A stretch of DNA of 64,000 bases from Sipunculus nudus (taxonomy: Eukaryota > Annelida > Sipuncula > Golfingiida > Sipunculidae): positions 6,609,676 through 6,673,675 of the forward strand of contig CM049311.1 of assembly GCA_026874595.1 (NCBI GenBank). Reading direction: 5' to 3'. How positions within the stretch are numbered: position 1 is the first letter of the stretch; every line of letters starts with the position of its first letter. Shown here piece by piece: positions 48,694 through 61,475 of the stretch. The notes under the pieces are model-generated. The model did no database searches. It saw only the letters and a program-made list of their open reading frames with translations, and had not been told where the DNA came from. The translations under genes and the position numbers were made by a program.

Positions 48694-50985
48694 GCGATCA
48701 TCAAATGATAAAATACGAAGATAACACCTACAAACACAAGGAAAGGAAAAGACTCGCTACAACGAAAAACATTCCCAACTTCCGAGAACAATGATTTAGT
48801 TTTGAAGGACAAAGGCACTTCCGATTTCGCAAATTGAAATCAATAATTCCCCTGAAACGGAGATTTATCGAGCAACGTACTGGTTACATGATTTTGGACT
48901 TACAGTTAAAAACAAAAGAGATATAAAAAAACGATTCTTGGTAAGCATATCCGCGGGGCACAAATAATATTACCAAAACAATACCCAAAAATCGGTGTTC
49001 TAATCCCAGAAATCGGTATTCAGCCCTTTTCAGTGATGAAAGAAACCAATAAATCGTGCCTGAAAAAGGGTTTAAAATATTACTTGTCGAAAAGTCCCGT
49101 GTTTACAAATATACTACAATGGATATTCACAAATTTCACATTGGCTTGTATCTGTTCAGCGGGAGGAGGTGGATCTATTTGCAATCGATAGTTTGCGCGG
49201 GACTTCAAAGAGCCTAACTTCGTCTACAGAAATTCAGCTTCGCCAAATGTACAACACGGGACATTCTAAATTAGATACTTTCGTGGTAAATCCTGTTACA
49301 AAGTAATTACTCAGAGAGTGGGGTGTATGCGATCGCTATAGCAGTTTAATTTTGTTGAAACAGGCTGCACAGTTGGTTAAATAATAAAACCAGTGATTGG
49401 ATATGTGATGAAAGTAAGATGAGAAACCCCTGACAAATTTTACGAAAAATATATTCACGCTTTTACCAAAAGTAGCGAAAACGGCTTGTCAAGGTGAAAC
49501 GTGCCCCATGAGATAATACTATTACACTGTCCATGTAGATTTCCGGACTATTTCCTTTATCAAAATATGATGACCTGATCTACTCCATGTGTACAACATG
49601 ATGGCATAGTATTTGTGCAAAAGTACCTGGAGATGTGTCTGATGATTACGTCTTTATATGTTCTTTATGTAAACATGAAGAAACATATGTTGTACGTAAA
49701 AGCTTATGTTATGCTCGGGTGCTCACGTGCAAATTAGTCGACTATTTGATAAAGACTAAATAACCTTAAGAATACTGTGCAAGTTCATTGTCGTTATCCT
49801 CAAAGAAATTCAGGGGACATCAAAGCCCAACTGTAATATATAGCAGAATTATTATTTCAGGTATGGAGCAAACGCACTAACCTTCATATTCTGCGAATTA
49901 TGTGACCTGCGCGAAGCATTGTTGATCATAGAGACACGTTATATGACATCATAGTATAAATTGGGAGCCTGAAAGATTACTTCACATTTGTAAACTACTA
50001 ACATGTTAACAAAAAAACAGTCTTGAATTAGTAAAAAAATATATTAATAAAAAAAAATGCAGGGATATGTGTGTAACAGCTTAATTGTTATGATAAATCT
50101 GTGCATGGTTGGTTAACATTGTGTATTAAGTTTGTTTCATTAATAATCATGTTTGTACGGATTTTTGCAGTATAAAAGTTAATAACAACGGCAGTCAAAT
50201 AATTTGAATGTTTCCCATGCGATTAAAATTAAGACCTGGCCCACATGAATTGCACAGGGTACATGACAAAAGATTACAGAATATAATATCTTTGGAAGGC
50301 CTTTGAAATATTGCCACCCACGCATTTACACAATGTAAACAGTGAACATTTTTTTTATTATTAACATTTATTCTATTACTGTTTTATAAAATAATAAATG
50401 TGTTCCTCAGCGAATTGAATAAACGTCCATTTTTAATTTTTAATTAGTTGAAAGACAGTACAGATAGAAACCATATATGAATAAGAATAATTATTCCACC
50501 GATCATTAAGGAATAATGAGTTCAATATATTGTACCATATCCTTAAATCCGCATGGGGAATTCCTGGTTTTGCATTTCGTGGTTGTTCGTCCTAATTTGA
50601 TAGTCAAAAATAAAAAGTACACTTCCTCCCACGTGTCAAGTGTTTACTATCCACATTTTCACAGCTTAAGACACGAATTTTACTAAAATAGAATAATTAA
50701 CCTAATATTTAAATATGTCAAATTGCAGAGGTCGCATTCGAAACAGGATAAAATGGTGTTAAAATAATCGTATTTTTATAAGCATAAAGCTTTATAAGTA
50801 ATAGTATATGTTTTAAAATCATGTCTATAATGCAAAGTATGGAAAATGTAACACAACTGCCTGCAAGACATTCAAAAATAGTTAGAAAAAAAAATAAATA
50901 AAAATAATTGGAAAAGGTTTACAAATGAGTGGTTATATTTCAAAGAACTTTTGTTTTACGCTTTTGGTAAATGATTACAATACCC
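48694..50985. other. Intergenic, no feature recognised
   Basis: AT-rich and stop-dense in all frames. The first few hundred bases could be the 3' UTR of the preceding candidate gene. Confidence 0.4.
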
Positions 50986-50989
50986 TGCC

Positions 50990-52130
50990 TCGTTCATTCG
51001 TTTTCAGCTCAGCTGATTGTAAGTCATCTGAGCAATAATAATCACTTTGTCCGTCGTCCGTCAAGCGGCCAGATTGTTAACACCGTAAAAATTGCATCTG
51101 TTGGTGTTGTCGAAGAATAAGATGGAATCGTGATAAATAACTAAAACGTTTGTTTATTAATTAGAATACCATGCCTTATTAATTCGATTTTTTAGCTCCG
51201 CTGACTCTAAGTCATCCGAGCAATAACGGTCACACTTTGTCTGTCGGTCGTCCGGCCGTCAGGCTGTTAACAGTGTACAAATTGCATCCGTAAGCCCTAC
51301 AATATTCTAACATAATATCCGTCTAGGCCCTGTTCAAATATTTCTAGAAATTTGAAATTAAGTCGTAAAAAATATTCTGGCATCTATGGATCTAAAGACA
51401 TGATTTCGAGCGGGATTCAGACAGAGCACAGTTTATATCTTTACGACATAAAATCTATGTACGAACATATGTATGCAAAATCCATGTAAGAACTGGTCAG
51501 ATGTCCTTCGAAGCATTAAATTAGGTCACTGTGACCTATATTCTATGAGCAATAGGAGAAAGAAATGGTTGGGGTATCCTGCTGGTAAAATTGGCACAAA
51601 TAATATCCGTACGGCCTAGAATCTTCTCACTCCAGGACAAGGGATGTTCTAGGCAAAATACATTGGAAACCTGAGACTAGGTTATTGTGACCAATATTCT
51701 GAGAGCTACACGCCTAAAGCATGATTTAAAACAACCAGACAGTCAAACAGGGCAAAAAGCCTATCCGGAAGCCCTAGAATCTTTTAACATAACATCAATG
51801 GAATGGCGGTCCTCTGCAAAATCTCCTTGGAAACTTGATAAGAGGTCATAATTACCTATATTCTGTGAGCTTTATAGAAAACATGATTTTTGCACTGTGA
51901 AATTCAGATGGACAAAAATCATAAAGATTGGACCTTTAACCTTCTAGTTTTATATTCAAGTTGGGCTTGAGCAATCTCCTTCATCACCTGAGATAAGGTT
52001 ATGATGGATGATATTCTGTGAGTTATGGGCGGAAAACCTGATTTGGAGTATCCAGAAAGTCTGGCTTGGTCTTAATCTTAACTTTTAGAACAATAAGAAA
52101 CGCTTTGCCTGAGGTCTAATGATCGTCAAA
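50990..52130. repeat. Dispersed repeat with diverged internal units
   Basis: Two tandem copies (about 51005-51110 and 51190-51300) share a TCAGCT..GCTGA.T.TAAGTCATC.GAGCAATAA segment and a TTTGTC.GTCGTCCG segment. Downstream, several units of about 160-190 bp carry AGGTCA..GTGACC..TATTCT.TGAGC blocks. Related fragments occur at 53690-54000. Confidence 0.7.
51523..51537. promoter_or_regulatory. Perfect AGGTCA inverted repeat with 3-bp spacer
   Basis: AGGTCACTGTGACCT matches the consensus IR3 nuclear-receptor (oestrogen-response-type) element exactly. It lies inside a dispersed repeat unit, and sister units carry degenerate versions. Binding is only a possibility. Confidence 0.4.
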
Positions 52131-53689
52131 CAACCTTGGATAAATTAAGCTTTAAAATTCATATGAAAATGAATTTTAGCCACAGTGATATATACATATA
52201 TGGAATCCTTAGACTATCAACGTTAGATGAGATTTATATGAACATTGACTCAGATTTCGCTTGGCGATTTGAAACTTTTAGTGATTTATTTTATATTTTT
52301 TACGAGATATATCACACATTTGAAACAGTATGTATGTAAAAATAGAATCACATGAAATTACATACACACATCTCAAGCCGTTTCTTTTATTATTTGTATA
52401 TAATTTTTTTTTCAATAAATTTTCAATTAAAGAATATGATACAGACAATGCATATTGTTTAATGGTATATAACTGCTAAGCTAAAAAAAGTTGTAAAAAA
52501 AACCGCATTTAGATTACCTGTCAACATACCTAAATGCAAAATTTGAAAACTCAACATGGCCAAAAACTGTTTGGGAAGAGTAATCTCATTTTCAACGGAA
52601 AACAGGAATATCAGAGCAAGTGACGGTCATATAATTTCATTATATATTCTGATCTGAATTGGTTTCGAAAAAGAAAACAAAATTTAATAGTTTGTCATGG
52701 TGAAAAAAGACGAAATTTTAACATGCAATAATATTTCAAGAACTGTTAAGCAGAAGTAGGCGGAGCTTACTGTTCATAGAGGCCAGTCATCGGAAATTAG
52801 GTCATTGGCCTGCGCGCCGGTACACGCGTCAGATGTGAAGTGACTGAATAGCAAGGATTACTCTGATCATTCTGAGCAAACCATCGAACTGCCAAATGCA
52901 TCCTTCGCTCATAGTCATACGTGAACGATGTAGACACAAAGTAACTAGCAGCAACAAATGCTACTCAACCGATATCATCCCAGAATGGCGAAACCTATAG
53001 ATTACCGAATATTGAATAGGTCTATTTAGCATAAAAAAAGATGGTTTTGTTGTAAAAAAATGACTGATATCTAAATTCTTCAAAACTGTATCCAGACTTT
53101 AATATATTTTATAATGTAAAAAAAGCATCGGATCCCGATGTGGATCGACAGCGTTCCCGAACAAGATCCAAACTGGCTTTTATATATTAAACAGCACTTG
53201 CGCAGGGCAGGCTGGGAACTTAGTTTTAAATTATAAGTCATCCAACAGTACGTAATATGAATTTTAAAACAAGCGTGACATTATCACAATGTGCACGATT
53301 TCAGTGAATGTCGACGCTATTAGCTGGCTTTCACAGAGATAAACACGGATACACGCACGCTTACAAGACCACCAGTAAGGCCTAATAATTATAAACATGA
53401 AGCGGCGAGTGCCAAGGAATGTTTTTTTGTATATTGTTCTCAGTCATGAAACAAGTTTTTGAATATATTCAAATTACATAGACATGTTTAATATTTAGAT
53501 TAGGATAAGACAAGATAAAGTTTACTAAAATAACAGGCGTCATATTTCATGACTCATTCTTGTACCAAGGCTTTTATTCGTATAGGATGATACGGACGTA
53601 TTTTGGGACAGTGACACATACCTAAACAAAATTTTAACATCTGCATGAAAGTTCAAGGGTAAGAGTACGGAAGGAAGTGTTTGAAGTTA
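52131..53689. other. Intergenic, no feature recognised
   Basis: AT-rich DNA with no repeat or gene standing out. Confidence 0.4.
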
Positions 53690-54000
53690 TTAGTGTCAGT
53701 TATTAAGTGCCCGTATTAAAGATAAGCACAGTCCTAACCACAGTTTATAACCCTACATAAGGTCACTGAAGTCTGTATTCCGTGTGCTGTGTGAATTAAC
53801 ATGATTTGAGCACACAAGTCAGATGGCCACAAATCGTAGCAGAAAGGTTTAGCTTAACATCTAGAGTTTTCCATGTAAAATATTAAATTACTTATAATTA
53901 AGAATTAAGTAAGGTCACTGTAACCCATTTTGCTAAGGAATATGAGCATAGGTCATGCTTTTAAATACTCTGTAGGTAATTGTACCCCTTGTTCAAGGTT
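53690..54000. repeat. Fragment of the 51-52 kb dispersed repeat
   Basis: Contains AGGTCACTGAAGTCTGTATTC and AGGTCACTGTAACCCATTTT, related to the 51523 unit, with similar neighbouring blocks. Confidence 0.55.
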
Positions 54001-54129
54001 CGTTAACAAATATTTTTCATCAGATCATAGGATTATGAATTAATACATGAATAGATTGTATGGCCAATTCAGGTGAGCGTCATCCCACTTGTTTCAAAGT
54101 ATTATGTATGGTGATACGTCTAAGGTTTG

Positions 54130-54949
54130 TTTAAAAACTCAACCCCTACGTTCAAAATAAAAGAGAATATATATTTTTCAAAGCAGGCAGTTGTACTAAA
54201 TGCAAGGACAGTAATTATTATTTTTAAACATGTACTCCGTCGTCTGCCTGTTATCATGTCTTTTTTTGCACGTCACATCAATATGTCGGGCTTTCAACAG
54301 TATCCTAAAGGTAGCTTCAGAAGTTCAGAAAAAAACAACATATATCAACATTTCCATTAGTCGTCACAACAATTGTTTCAAAGGAAGCCTGTTAAATCTC
54401 GGCCAGTATAATAAAATCTGGAAATTAGGTCAATTAGAGTCGCAATCAATAGCTCCACATCGCCTGTCATTTAAATGCTACAGACTGGCTGATGGGAATG
54501 CGCGTTTGATTTGTATTTATTACAAAGGAGTTTATACAAACTTCTGTTAGACAGTAAATCATTATTTCCCTACACAAGAGGGAAGCAAAGCATACTTGGT
54601 AGAAACTGAGCATTATATTTCCTGTTGCCTGATGGTGAACACGTGGTTGATACTAGTCATTCATTAATGGATACCTCGAGTCAGTAATACAGTAAGACAT
54701 ATATCTGCAGTTAAAAGAGGTAACGTATGCATGTCAACAATTTCACAAAATATGAAGTTTGTTATTCAATATTGCTTTACATGCAATGGATTCACTTTAT
54801 AATTTGTTCCATTTGCGAAGAAAGGAACATTAAAAACTGGAGCGTCTGGTGTTCTATCAGTTTAGACATTCAGTAATCCGTTATTTCAGAGAAGATCTGC
54901 TTTTTAAGTATTATAAGCAGAATCTAAGATAAATATGTCCTCTATCCCG
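54130..54949 (+). repeat. Duplicated block 5' of the lectin gene (left copy)
   Basis: Matches 63103-64000 in the same order with indels (offset 9032 to 9051). The closest part is the last ~75 bp (TTTTTAAGTATTATAAGCAG and beyond). It ends 173 bp before exon 1 of lectin copy B. The piece at 54469-54550 encodes a zinc-finger-like stretch here broken by a Cys-to-Tyr change and a TAG. Confidence 0.85.
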
Positions 54950-55121
54950 ACGACAGGCATTACACCCGAATATACGGAAGAGATTTTTTTTCCAGATTTG
55001 TTGTCCCAGAAGACTGGATTTTACACTCTTCCATCAAGCTTTGTCTGACAACATTCAGAGCCATTCCTTAGTCACACATTTTTATTTAGCAGCAGACATT
55101 ACCATGCCACCTCTCAGCGTA

Positions 55122-58046
55122 ATGAAAGTATGGATGCTGACGTGCCTAACAAATGGCGAGTCATTGTTCTTTTTTTCTGTCTTTCAAATTAAGAAACACC
55201 AATTTTAATCAGAGAGCACTTCCTGACATATATATCGAATATATAGATATAATTATTATTATTATTATCATGTATAATCCTTGATCTTTTCGAGGTGAGT
55301 GTGGCTTGGTGAAATAAATATTTTCAATTTCTTTTTTCGTAGGTACACATTTTAGATAATGACAAACGAATGATACTGAAAGGAATGATATGGCATATTT
55401 ATGAAGTATCCTGATCCAGGCCCCAATTTTTATTCTGATTTATTATATTGAATTTCGAGAAGTTCAATAGATGTTGCTTTAGCCTTTTTAAAGAGTGTTC
55501 ACTTTCCTCACTGAGCATCACAGACAAATATTATTTGTTTAATTACAAATATTTAGTAGCACGTAGATTACATAATTAATGACAAAATATTTTTATTTTA
55601 AGATAATGAAATGACATTTTAGGTATAATCCCATGTGTCTCAAAGGATACCCTTAACATTTGAAATTTAAAAAAGGTTGTTCAAATCTACAACTTTCATC
55701 CATTGTCTAATCATATGCACCTTAAGCGACATATATTAATAATGCTTGGTCCAAATATACACCTTTCATCGGTGGTCTAATCCTTTGAACAGCTAATGTG
55801 CCAGACTTTTTTTCCATCGTTTCTAGAATAAAACTGAACACCCTGAACTTTGGAGTAATTTGTGATGATCTGGATAACTTGTGAAGAGAACTATCAAAAA
55901 CATTTAAAAGACAATCACGTGACGGGTTAGCTTAAGGAAAGCACATATACTATATAGTGTTTTTTACCTCAAGTGTATATTTAAATTGTACAAGGCTATG
56001 GTAAGACGACCTCCGGTATTCTTACTCTACACTTCATATTCCTTGATAATAGCCAAATATAGAGAGGATTGAATTTGACAAGGATATTTATAAACATATA
56101 TTCCATAGAACCCCAAGACTCGCCCCTTTTATGTTAATTTTCATATATAATCTCTATGTGAAGATATTATAAAAAGAAGTTTTCTGATAGTCTTATACAT
56201 ACAAACACGTCATATGTATTATGCCATCTCATTTTAACCCGAAATGTGCAAAAAAGTTTTTAGTGAGTTCGCGGCTGTGAACGGACAATGTGTTAAAAGC
56301 GGAGAATGCTTGAATAGTATTCATGATACAGCACTGCGCAACAACATTGACGTCATATTTGACATGATTGCACGGATGACCCCTCTCCCGCGTGACCAGT
56401 GTCGTAAGTTGGGTTTGATATATTTACATTACCCCACTCAAAAATCCAGGTTTGAAAAACCGTTGTTTTTTTTTTCTTTTGCGAATGACCGCTAAGTGGT
56501 AAATAAACTTTTAACGACGTAGGTGTAATAAATATCTCCTGTTTTGGTTAAACAGTAGATTGAATCACATATAACTGATGGTAGTGACCAAACTTGTTTG
56601 GAACACATTCTATTTTGTGAAGAGATATAGAGGAATGATCCAGTAAAAGACGTTTTCTCAAGTTATGTGTTTCAATGAAAAAGCACAAAATGGCAATGAG
56701 ATGCAGAAGTAGTATTATTTGAACACTGATTTAGTTTATAAACACTTGAAAACTGTATAGCTTTTATCTATATTGTATAAATCATTAGATATATTGTATG
56801 TATTAAATATACAAACCCGATTAACGCTGTCCACTTTCCCAAATCAATATATTTAAATAACCACCTACAGAGTAAACGGTAAACTCTAGATAACCTAAAG
56901 ATAAATATATATGATATACATGATTTGCATCTCAAATAAACAAAAACCAATAGTCACAAAAAGGCAATTTTTTAATAACCTGTAATCTTCGGAAACATCT
57001 TTCCTAATCAAAGAGTAAAATAATTTCGAATAGATGTCACTCCAATCTTGATCATCCAATCCCTGCTTTCTTACTGATATTGTACACAAATAAAATAAGC
57101 ATGTATTGTATTCACAAAGATACTTGCTTCCACGTCGTTTGATAAAAAACACGCCTCATGTAAGAATAATTAGCATTTTTTTATCTCCAGAGCCACTAGA
57201 TCCATGCGATAACAACTTTAGATACTACTTTCCCGAAGGAAGGTCGTGCTACTTATTTCTACCAGAGAAGAAATGCAATCGCGACAAGGCCGAGAACGAG
57301 TGTCAAAAACACGACTCCCATCTCGTTAGTATAGAGACACGTACAGAGATGGAACACTTGGTGCGTCACATCAAAGCAGATAGGAAACTTCAAGTTAAAG
57401 GTAGCATTGCATTACCGAATTCCAATTAAATTTATTCTTGGTGTTATAAACACATGCACATGATAAAACAAACTAATAATTGATATATGTTAAAACAGAT
57501 TAAACAGTGTAGATTAAAACCTTTGCAGTTTTAGCTACACACCGGTGTAAGGAAACCAGAATGGGCGTTCTTATTAGGTTAAACGTATATGTTAAATATG
57601 TGTAATTATTTTTTAGAATCCTCCGATGAATACAGGGCACGAAGAATGTCTCATTATACGATAAACGAACAGACTGGAAGTAAAGTTATTTTGTTTACTT
57701 GCATAACAAATAGTTCCCTGGGTGAAAGTTGAAAATACGCATTTTTACTCATAGGGTTCTGAAACACCATTGTACTGTCATTAAAGATTGGAGAACCCCA
57801 GACTGGATCGGTTATTGGACCTCAGCTGTGGACAAAAACCTAGATGGCACATGGATTTGGGAAGCGACCGATCAGAAAATTGATTTTTTTAACTGGGGTA
57901 TGAGCCAACCGGACAATCTTTTTAACGAGCAACATTATGTTTTCTTTGATATGCTGACGTTTGAGTGGTGGGACGTAAGCGCAACCAAGGGAGGAACTGC
58001 TGTCATTTGTGAAAAACAGTGGAAGTGCATTCCACCAAAGCTGTAG
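55122..58046 (+). CDS. Secreted C-type lectin (copy B), four exons, 215 aa
   Basis: Proposed exons 55122-55159, 56264-56403, 57191-57400 and 57787-58046 join in phase (38+140+210+260 = 648 nt). Residues 1-20 give a short hydrophobic leader (MKVWMLTCLTNG); 21-60 form a small region with two Cys; 65-210 are a C-type lectin-like domain. Visible marks: C65, C79/C88, C97 and C204 (main disulphide), WIGY 136-139, WIW 152-154, WG 166-167, QPD 170-172, WWD 190-192. QPD is the galactose-type Ca2+/sugar motif, but the WND partner is WWD and the usual Cys before it is absent, so Ca2+-dependent sugar binding is doubtful. Splice sites include GTAAGT after exon 2 and TTTTTTTATCTCCAG before exon 3; the exon 1 donor (GTCATT) and exon 4 acceptor are weak. 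Copies A and C share exon lengths, which supports the model. Confidence 0.78.
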
Positions 58047-58090
58047 AGATTGATAGATGTTTTGAGAAATACACAATAACAGAAAAGCCA

Positions 58091-58092
<2 letters not shown>

Positions 58093-58150
<58 letters not shown>

Positions 58151-58178
58151 TATATATATATTTATATATGTATATATA
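58093..58178. repeat. (TA)n microsatellite
   Basis: 27 perfect TA repeats and a degenerate tail, 47 bp after the lectin stop codon. Confidence 0.95.
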
Positions 58179-58320
58179 ACTTTTTTCATATATTTTGACC
58201 CCGTGGACAGTAAACATTCGTTTATTATATATAAGTAAAAGACTTGAATCATATTGCTATTTTACTAGGGGGTTGAAATATTTTATGCATCATTAAAAAA
58301 TTAAATGACATTTAAATCAA

Positions 58321-58690
58321 CTAGCACAACTTTTTAACAAGCTAGAATGCAGCAATTGGGATCATCATTTGTTGTAATGTCATCCGATGTACTGTGTATC
58401 TTAAAATAGTTTCTTTAACAAGCTAGAACACAGTCATTAGGTTGACTATTAGTTATGTTGTAGTTTTATGTACTATTTCAAAATAGTTTACTGACAAGCT
58501 AGAATACAATAACTGTGTCGATCATTAGTTTTTTTAAAGGTAGAATACAGTTATTGTGTTAACCATTAGTGGTATTGACATTTTATGTACGGTCTGTTTC
58601 AAAATAGGTTCCAGACAAGCTATGATACAGTATTATTGTCGATCGTTAGTTGTATTGTCAACCGATGTACGGTGTATTCCAACATAGCTT
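58321..58690. repeat. Minisatellite, about 80-bp unit
   Basis: ACAAGCTAGAA(T/C)(G/A)CAG followed by a TGTA.T.T(C/T)A(T/A)..GATGTAC segment and TCAAAATAG recurs at about 58338, 58419, 58494 and 58615, with a short partial copy near 58540. Confidence 0.85.
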
Positions 58691-58960
58691 TTGAAATATG
58701 AATATGCTTTTATTTCTGTCTGTGGAATAAATGTCGGTGCTTCATTCATGAAAAAAAAATCTAAAAATAAATTGAGTAAATTGAGTTTCTTTTTCTCTGC
58801 CTCTTATGTTTCTTATCAAAAACGAGGAAATCCATCTTTACACTTTGATTTTATGTATATAGGGTCTCTTTCTTATTGTGGCCTTCTTTGGAACATACGC
58901 CCTCAAACTCGCTAATTATGTGAGACTTTTCACTCTCCAGTTAACCTTATACCTGTGAAT

Positions 58961-59300
58961 AGTAACCGTTTATGCCAGAGGGCTAACTTTCCTTGTGATA
59001 GCCTTGGCCCGTGGTGTTAGCATGAAGAACGATCGGAACATCTATGACAATCAACCGTATATATCAGAGGGCTTACTGAACTGGTAATGGTCTAGGGCCC
59101 GGGGTGTTGGCATGAAGAACGATCAGAACATAGATGACAAGTAACCGTTTATCCCAGAGGGCTTACTTTCCTGGTGATAGCCTTGGCCTGGGGTGTTAGC
59201 ATGAAGAACGATCGGAACATCTATGACAAGTAATCGTATATCTCAGAGGGCTAAATAAACTGGTGATGGCCTTAGTGAGGGTGTTAACATGACGAACAAT
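58961..59300. repeat. Minisatellite, about 90-bp unit, four copies
   Basis: Units start with GTAACCGTTTAT(G/C)CCAGAGGG-like sequence at 58962, 59052, 59141 and 59230. They contain GGTGTTAGCATGAAGAACGA. The last copy is the most diverged. Confidence 0.9.
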
Positions 59301-60210
59301 CAAAACAAAGCTGAAAAACAAAGCCTTTGCTTATGAGTCCATTCCATTCCACACGTGTTTAAAAAAACGAAGATTATATGAAAAAAAAACTGAAGGGTTA
59401 TACTGGTTACAATGACTTGCAAGTGAATGCATATGTTTTATTTGTGCATATGAATTGTGATGTATTTGTTTTCAACACGTTTGTAGTAAATAATCGGTCA
59501 ATATGTTTCCTTAATTTTGTATATCGTAAACAGTGGAGTCTTGCCACCCCATCTTGCATTACTATATATGCTATGAAGACACAGGGCTGCAGACAAATCT
59601 ATAGTTTTGTCAGCATTTTCACATTGTGCCCAAGTATGCTCCTGGATGTGTTATTTCTGATGGTATTCTTGCTTGTTCATGCACATGTTCTTCTTGTCTA
59701 ACGAACTATTTTTCCACAATAGTAGGAGAAAGTTACCACTTCCAGAAGTGAAATTTAACACACCTATACAAAAATAAGTACAGACCCGAATGTAACCCTG
59801 CCAAGTAAACTTTTGATGGGAAGAACATCCAATAAATTATTTGGTGAATGCGTTTAACGTGCCAACAGTTTCATATTAATATATTCTTAACTCCAAATAT
59901 TGACATAATACATTTTGCGGAGGTTGATTCCTATTCTGTATGTTTAATCTCTAAATGAAGTTTAATTGCCAATTGTAATATGTATTAATTCGTCTGTCAA
60001 AATTGAGATTATTTAATTGATTATTTATAATTAATGTTTATATATTTATTCTTCTCCTTGACTGTATAGCAGTGTTAAAAATGTATTTTTGTACAGACTG
60101 TTATACGTCTTTTTAAACTGTAAGTTTCTATTCTAGTCTGTGGAAACGGTGTTAACGTTTTGTTAATTATCACCATATTGATACTAAACGATTCAGTTAA
60201 TATATGTTTG
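59301..60210. other. Intergenic, no feature recognised
   Basis: AT-rich. A 107-codon open frame at 59378-59701 lacks recognisable domains, splice context or conservation and is not called. Confidence 0.4.
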
Positions 60211-60475
60211 GCTATAACGCCCGAGCTGGCTCATCGATGGCTCATCGGGCCCGAGCTTATCCCGGTTTCGGTAGCGTGAAACAACTCGGGTCTAAAACCC
60301 CTCCTAGATGGGGCTCTAGTCAATCGCAAGTTACCTTCCCAGTAACTACCGGTACCACTTTCTACTGCTAGGTGTGCAGAAGGGTTTTGGTACGGTGGGG
60401 GTCTGACAGGGATTCGAACACACGACCTCTCGATCGAGAGCCCTTCACCTTTACCATTACACCATCGCCCCCACT
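60211..60475 (-). mobile_element. tRNA-derived SINE
   Basis: On the minus strand, GGGGGCGATGGTGTAATGGT (A box) starts near 60472 and GTGTTCGAATCCC (B box) follows about 50 bp later: an internal Pol III promoter. The acceptor stem is only partly paired and the anticodon arm is the palindrome CTCTCGATCGAGAG, so it is not a working tRNA. A GC-richer body with GATGAGCC repeats extends to about 60211. Confidence 0.75.
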
Positions 60476-61276
60476 GACTAAACGATTAAACAGTCAATTT
60501 AAAATATATAAATGGCGCCAATGATGATAGCAGATAGAGAAATTGGTTACCGTAATTGTAATAAACTATTATTCTGGTTCCCGGGGTAATTTTCAAGCTG
60601 AATCCAATCAGCGAAAAAAAAAAGTTCGCACCATTAAGCAATACCATGTGCACTATACGGTACCCACTCACCAAGTAACCATAATATCTTTTTAAATTAA
60701 ACTTTTTTAAGCCTGGCCAATATAATTTTGTCTAATTATTTTTAAATTTGTTGCTGAAAGTAACAATATTGATTCGTTTTAGCTATGAAATTTCCAAGAT
60801 ATAAGAATGGAAATGCGTCTTGTATTTAGAACATCCATCAAAGTGTTAATAATATACATGGATCAAGAGAGGAAATCATTTTTTCTTAACTCACAAATCT
60901 TTACCAGTGACAGACCATATAAGAAGATATGCATTTACTTCTTGGCAAATTGATATTTTGCCGATCTTAAATTAGGTTTTTCTTTAAAATAAGTTTATTA
61001 TTCTGAGGATAAATCATAAAACACAGAATGCTGAACACCAGTTAATTGGCCAATGCTTCAAACAAAAAGTTCTTTTACAGGACACACAGATGTTGCTACG
61101 CAGTAACTTAGTGGAGCTTTTTAATTAGCGATATCCTGATCTAAGGATAATAATGTTCAGTTAAATATTTTGCCAGCTTCATCCAACAAAGAGGAAATCT
61201 ATTAGTCACCATTTTCACCACATAAGATAAGATCTTCTTTAAAAATAAGTTTATGATTAGGAGGATTATTACATTT
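60476..61276. other. Intergenic with a short internal repeat
   Basis: A segment with TTCTTTAAAA(A)TAAGTTTAT and GAGGAT occurs at about 60978-61012 and 61230-61266. No gene is supported. Confidence 0.45.
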
Positions 61277-61356
61277 ATATATATATATATATATATATAT
61301 TAGGGATGCATTTGGCTCTTAATGCATCACGAAATGCAGAATACGTGGTTGTATTT

Positions 61357-61413
<57 letters not shown>

Positions 61414-61475
61414 CCTTTTTAGGGATGCATTTAGCTTTTAATGCATCATGAAATGCAGAATACGTGTTCTACATT
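61277..61475. repeat. Two-copy cassette with TA and CA arrays
   Basis: (TA)n (61277-61300), cassette TAGGGATGCATTTGGCTCTT and onward (61301-61353), (CA)n/(TA)n (61359-61410), then the cassette again (61420-61473) with few changes. The cassette itself contains ATGCATCA(C/T)GAAATGCAGAA. Confidence 0.85.

Noticed and set aside
59378-59701. 107-codon open frame
   Set aside because: AT-driven, hydrophobic and patternless composition, no splice or homology support, and it lies among minisatellites.
60398-60472. A functional tRNA gene on the minus strand
   Set aside because: The acceptor stem pairs poorly, the anticodon arm is a palindrome, and the sequence continues into a SINE body.
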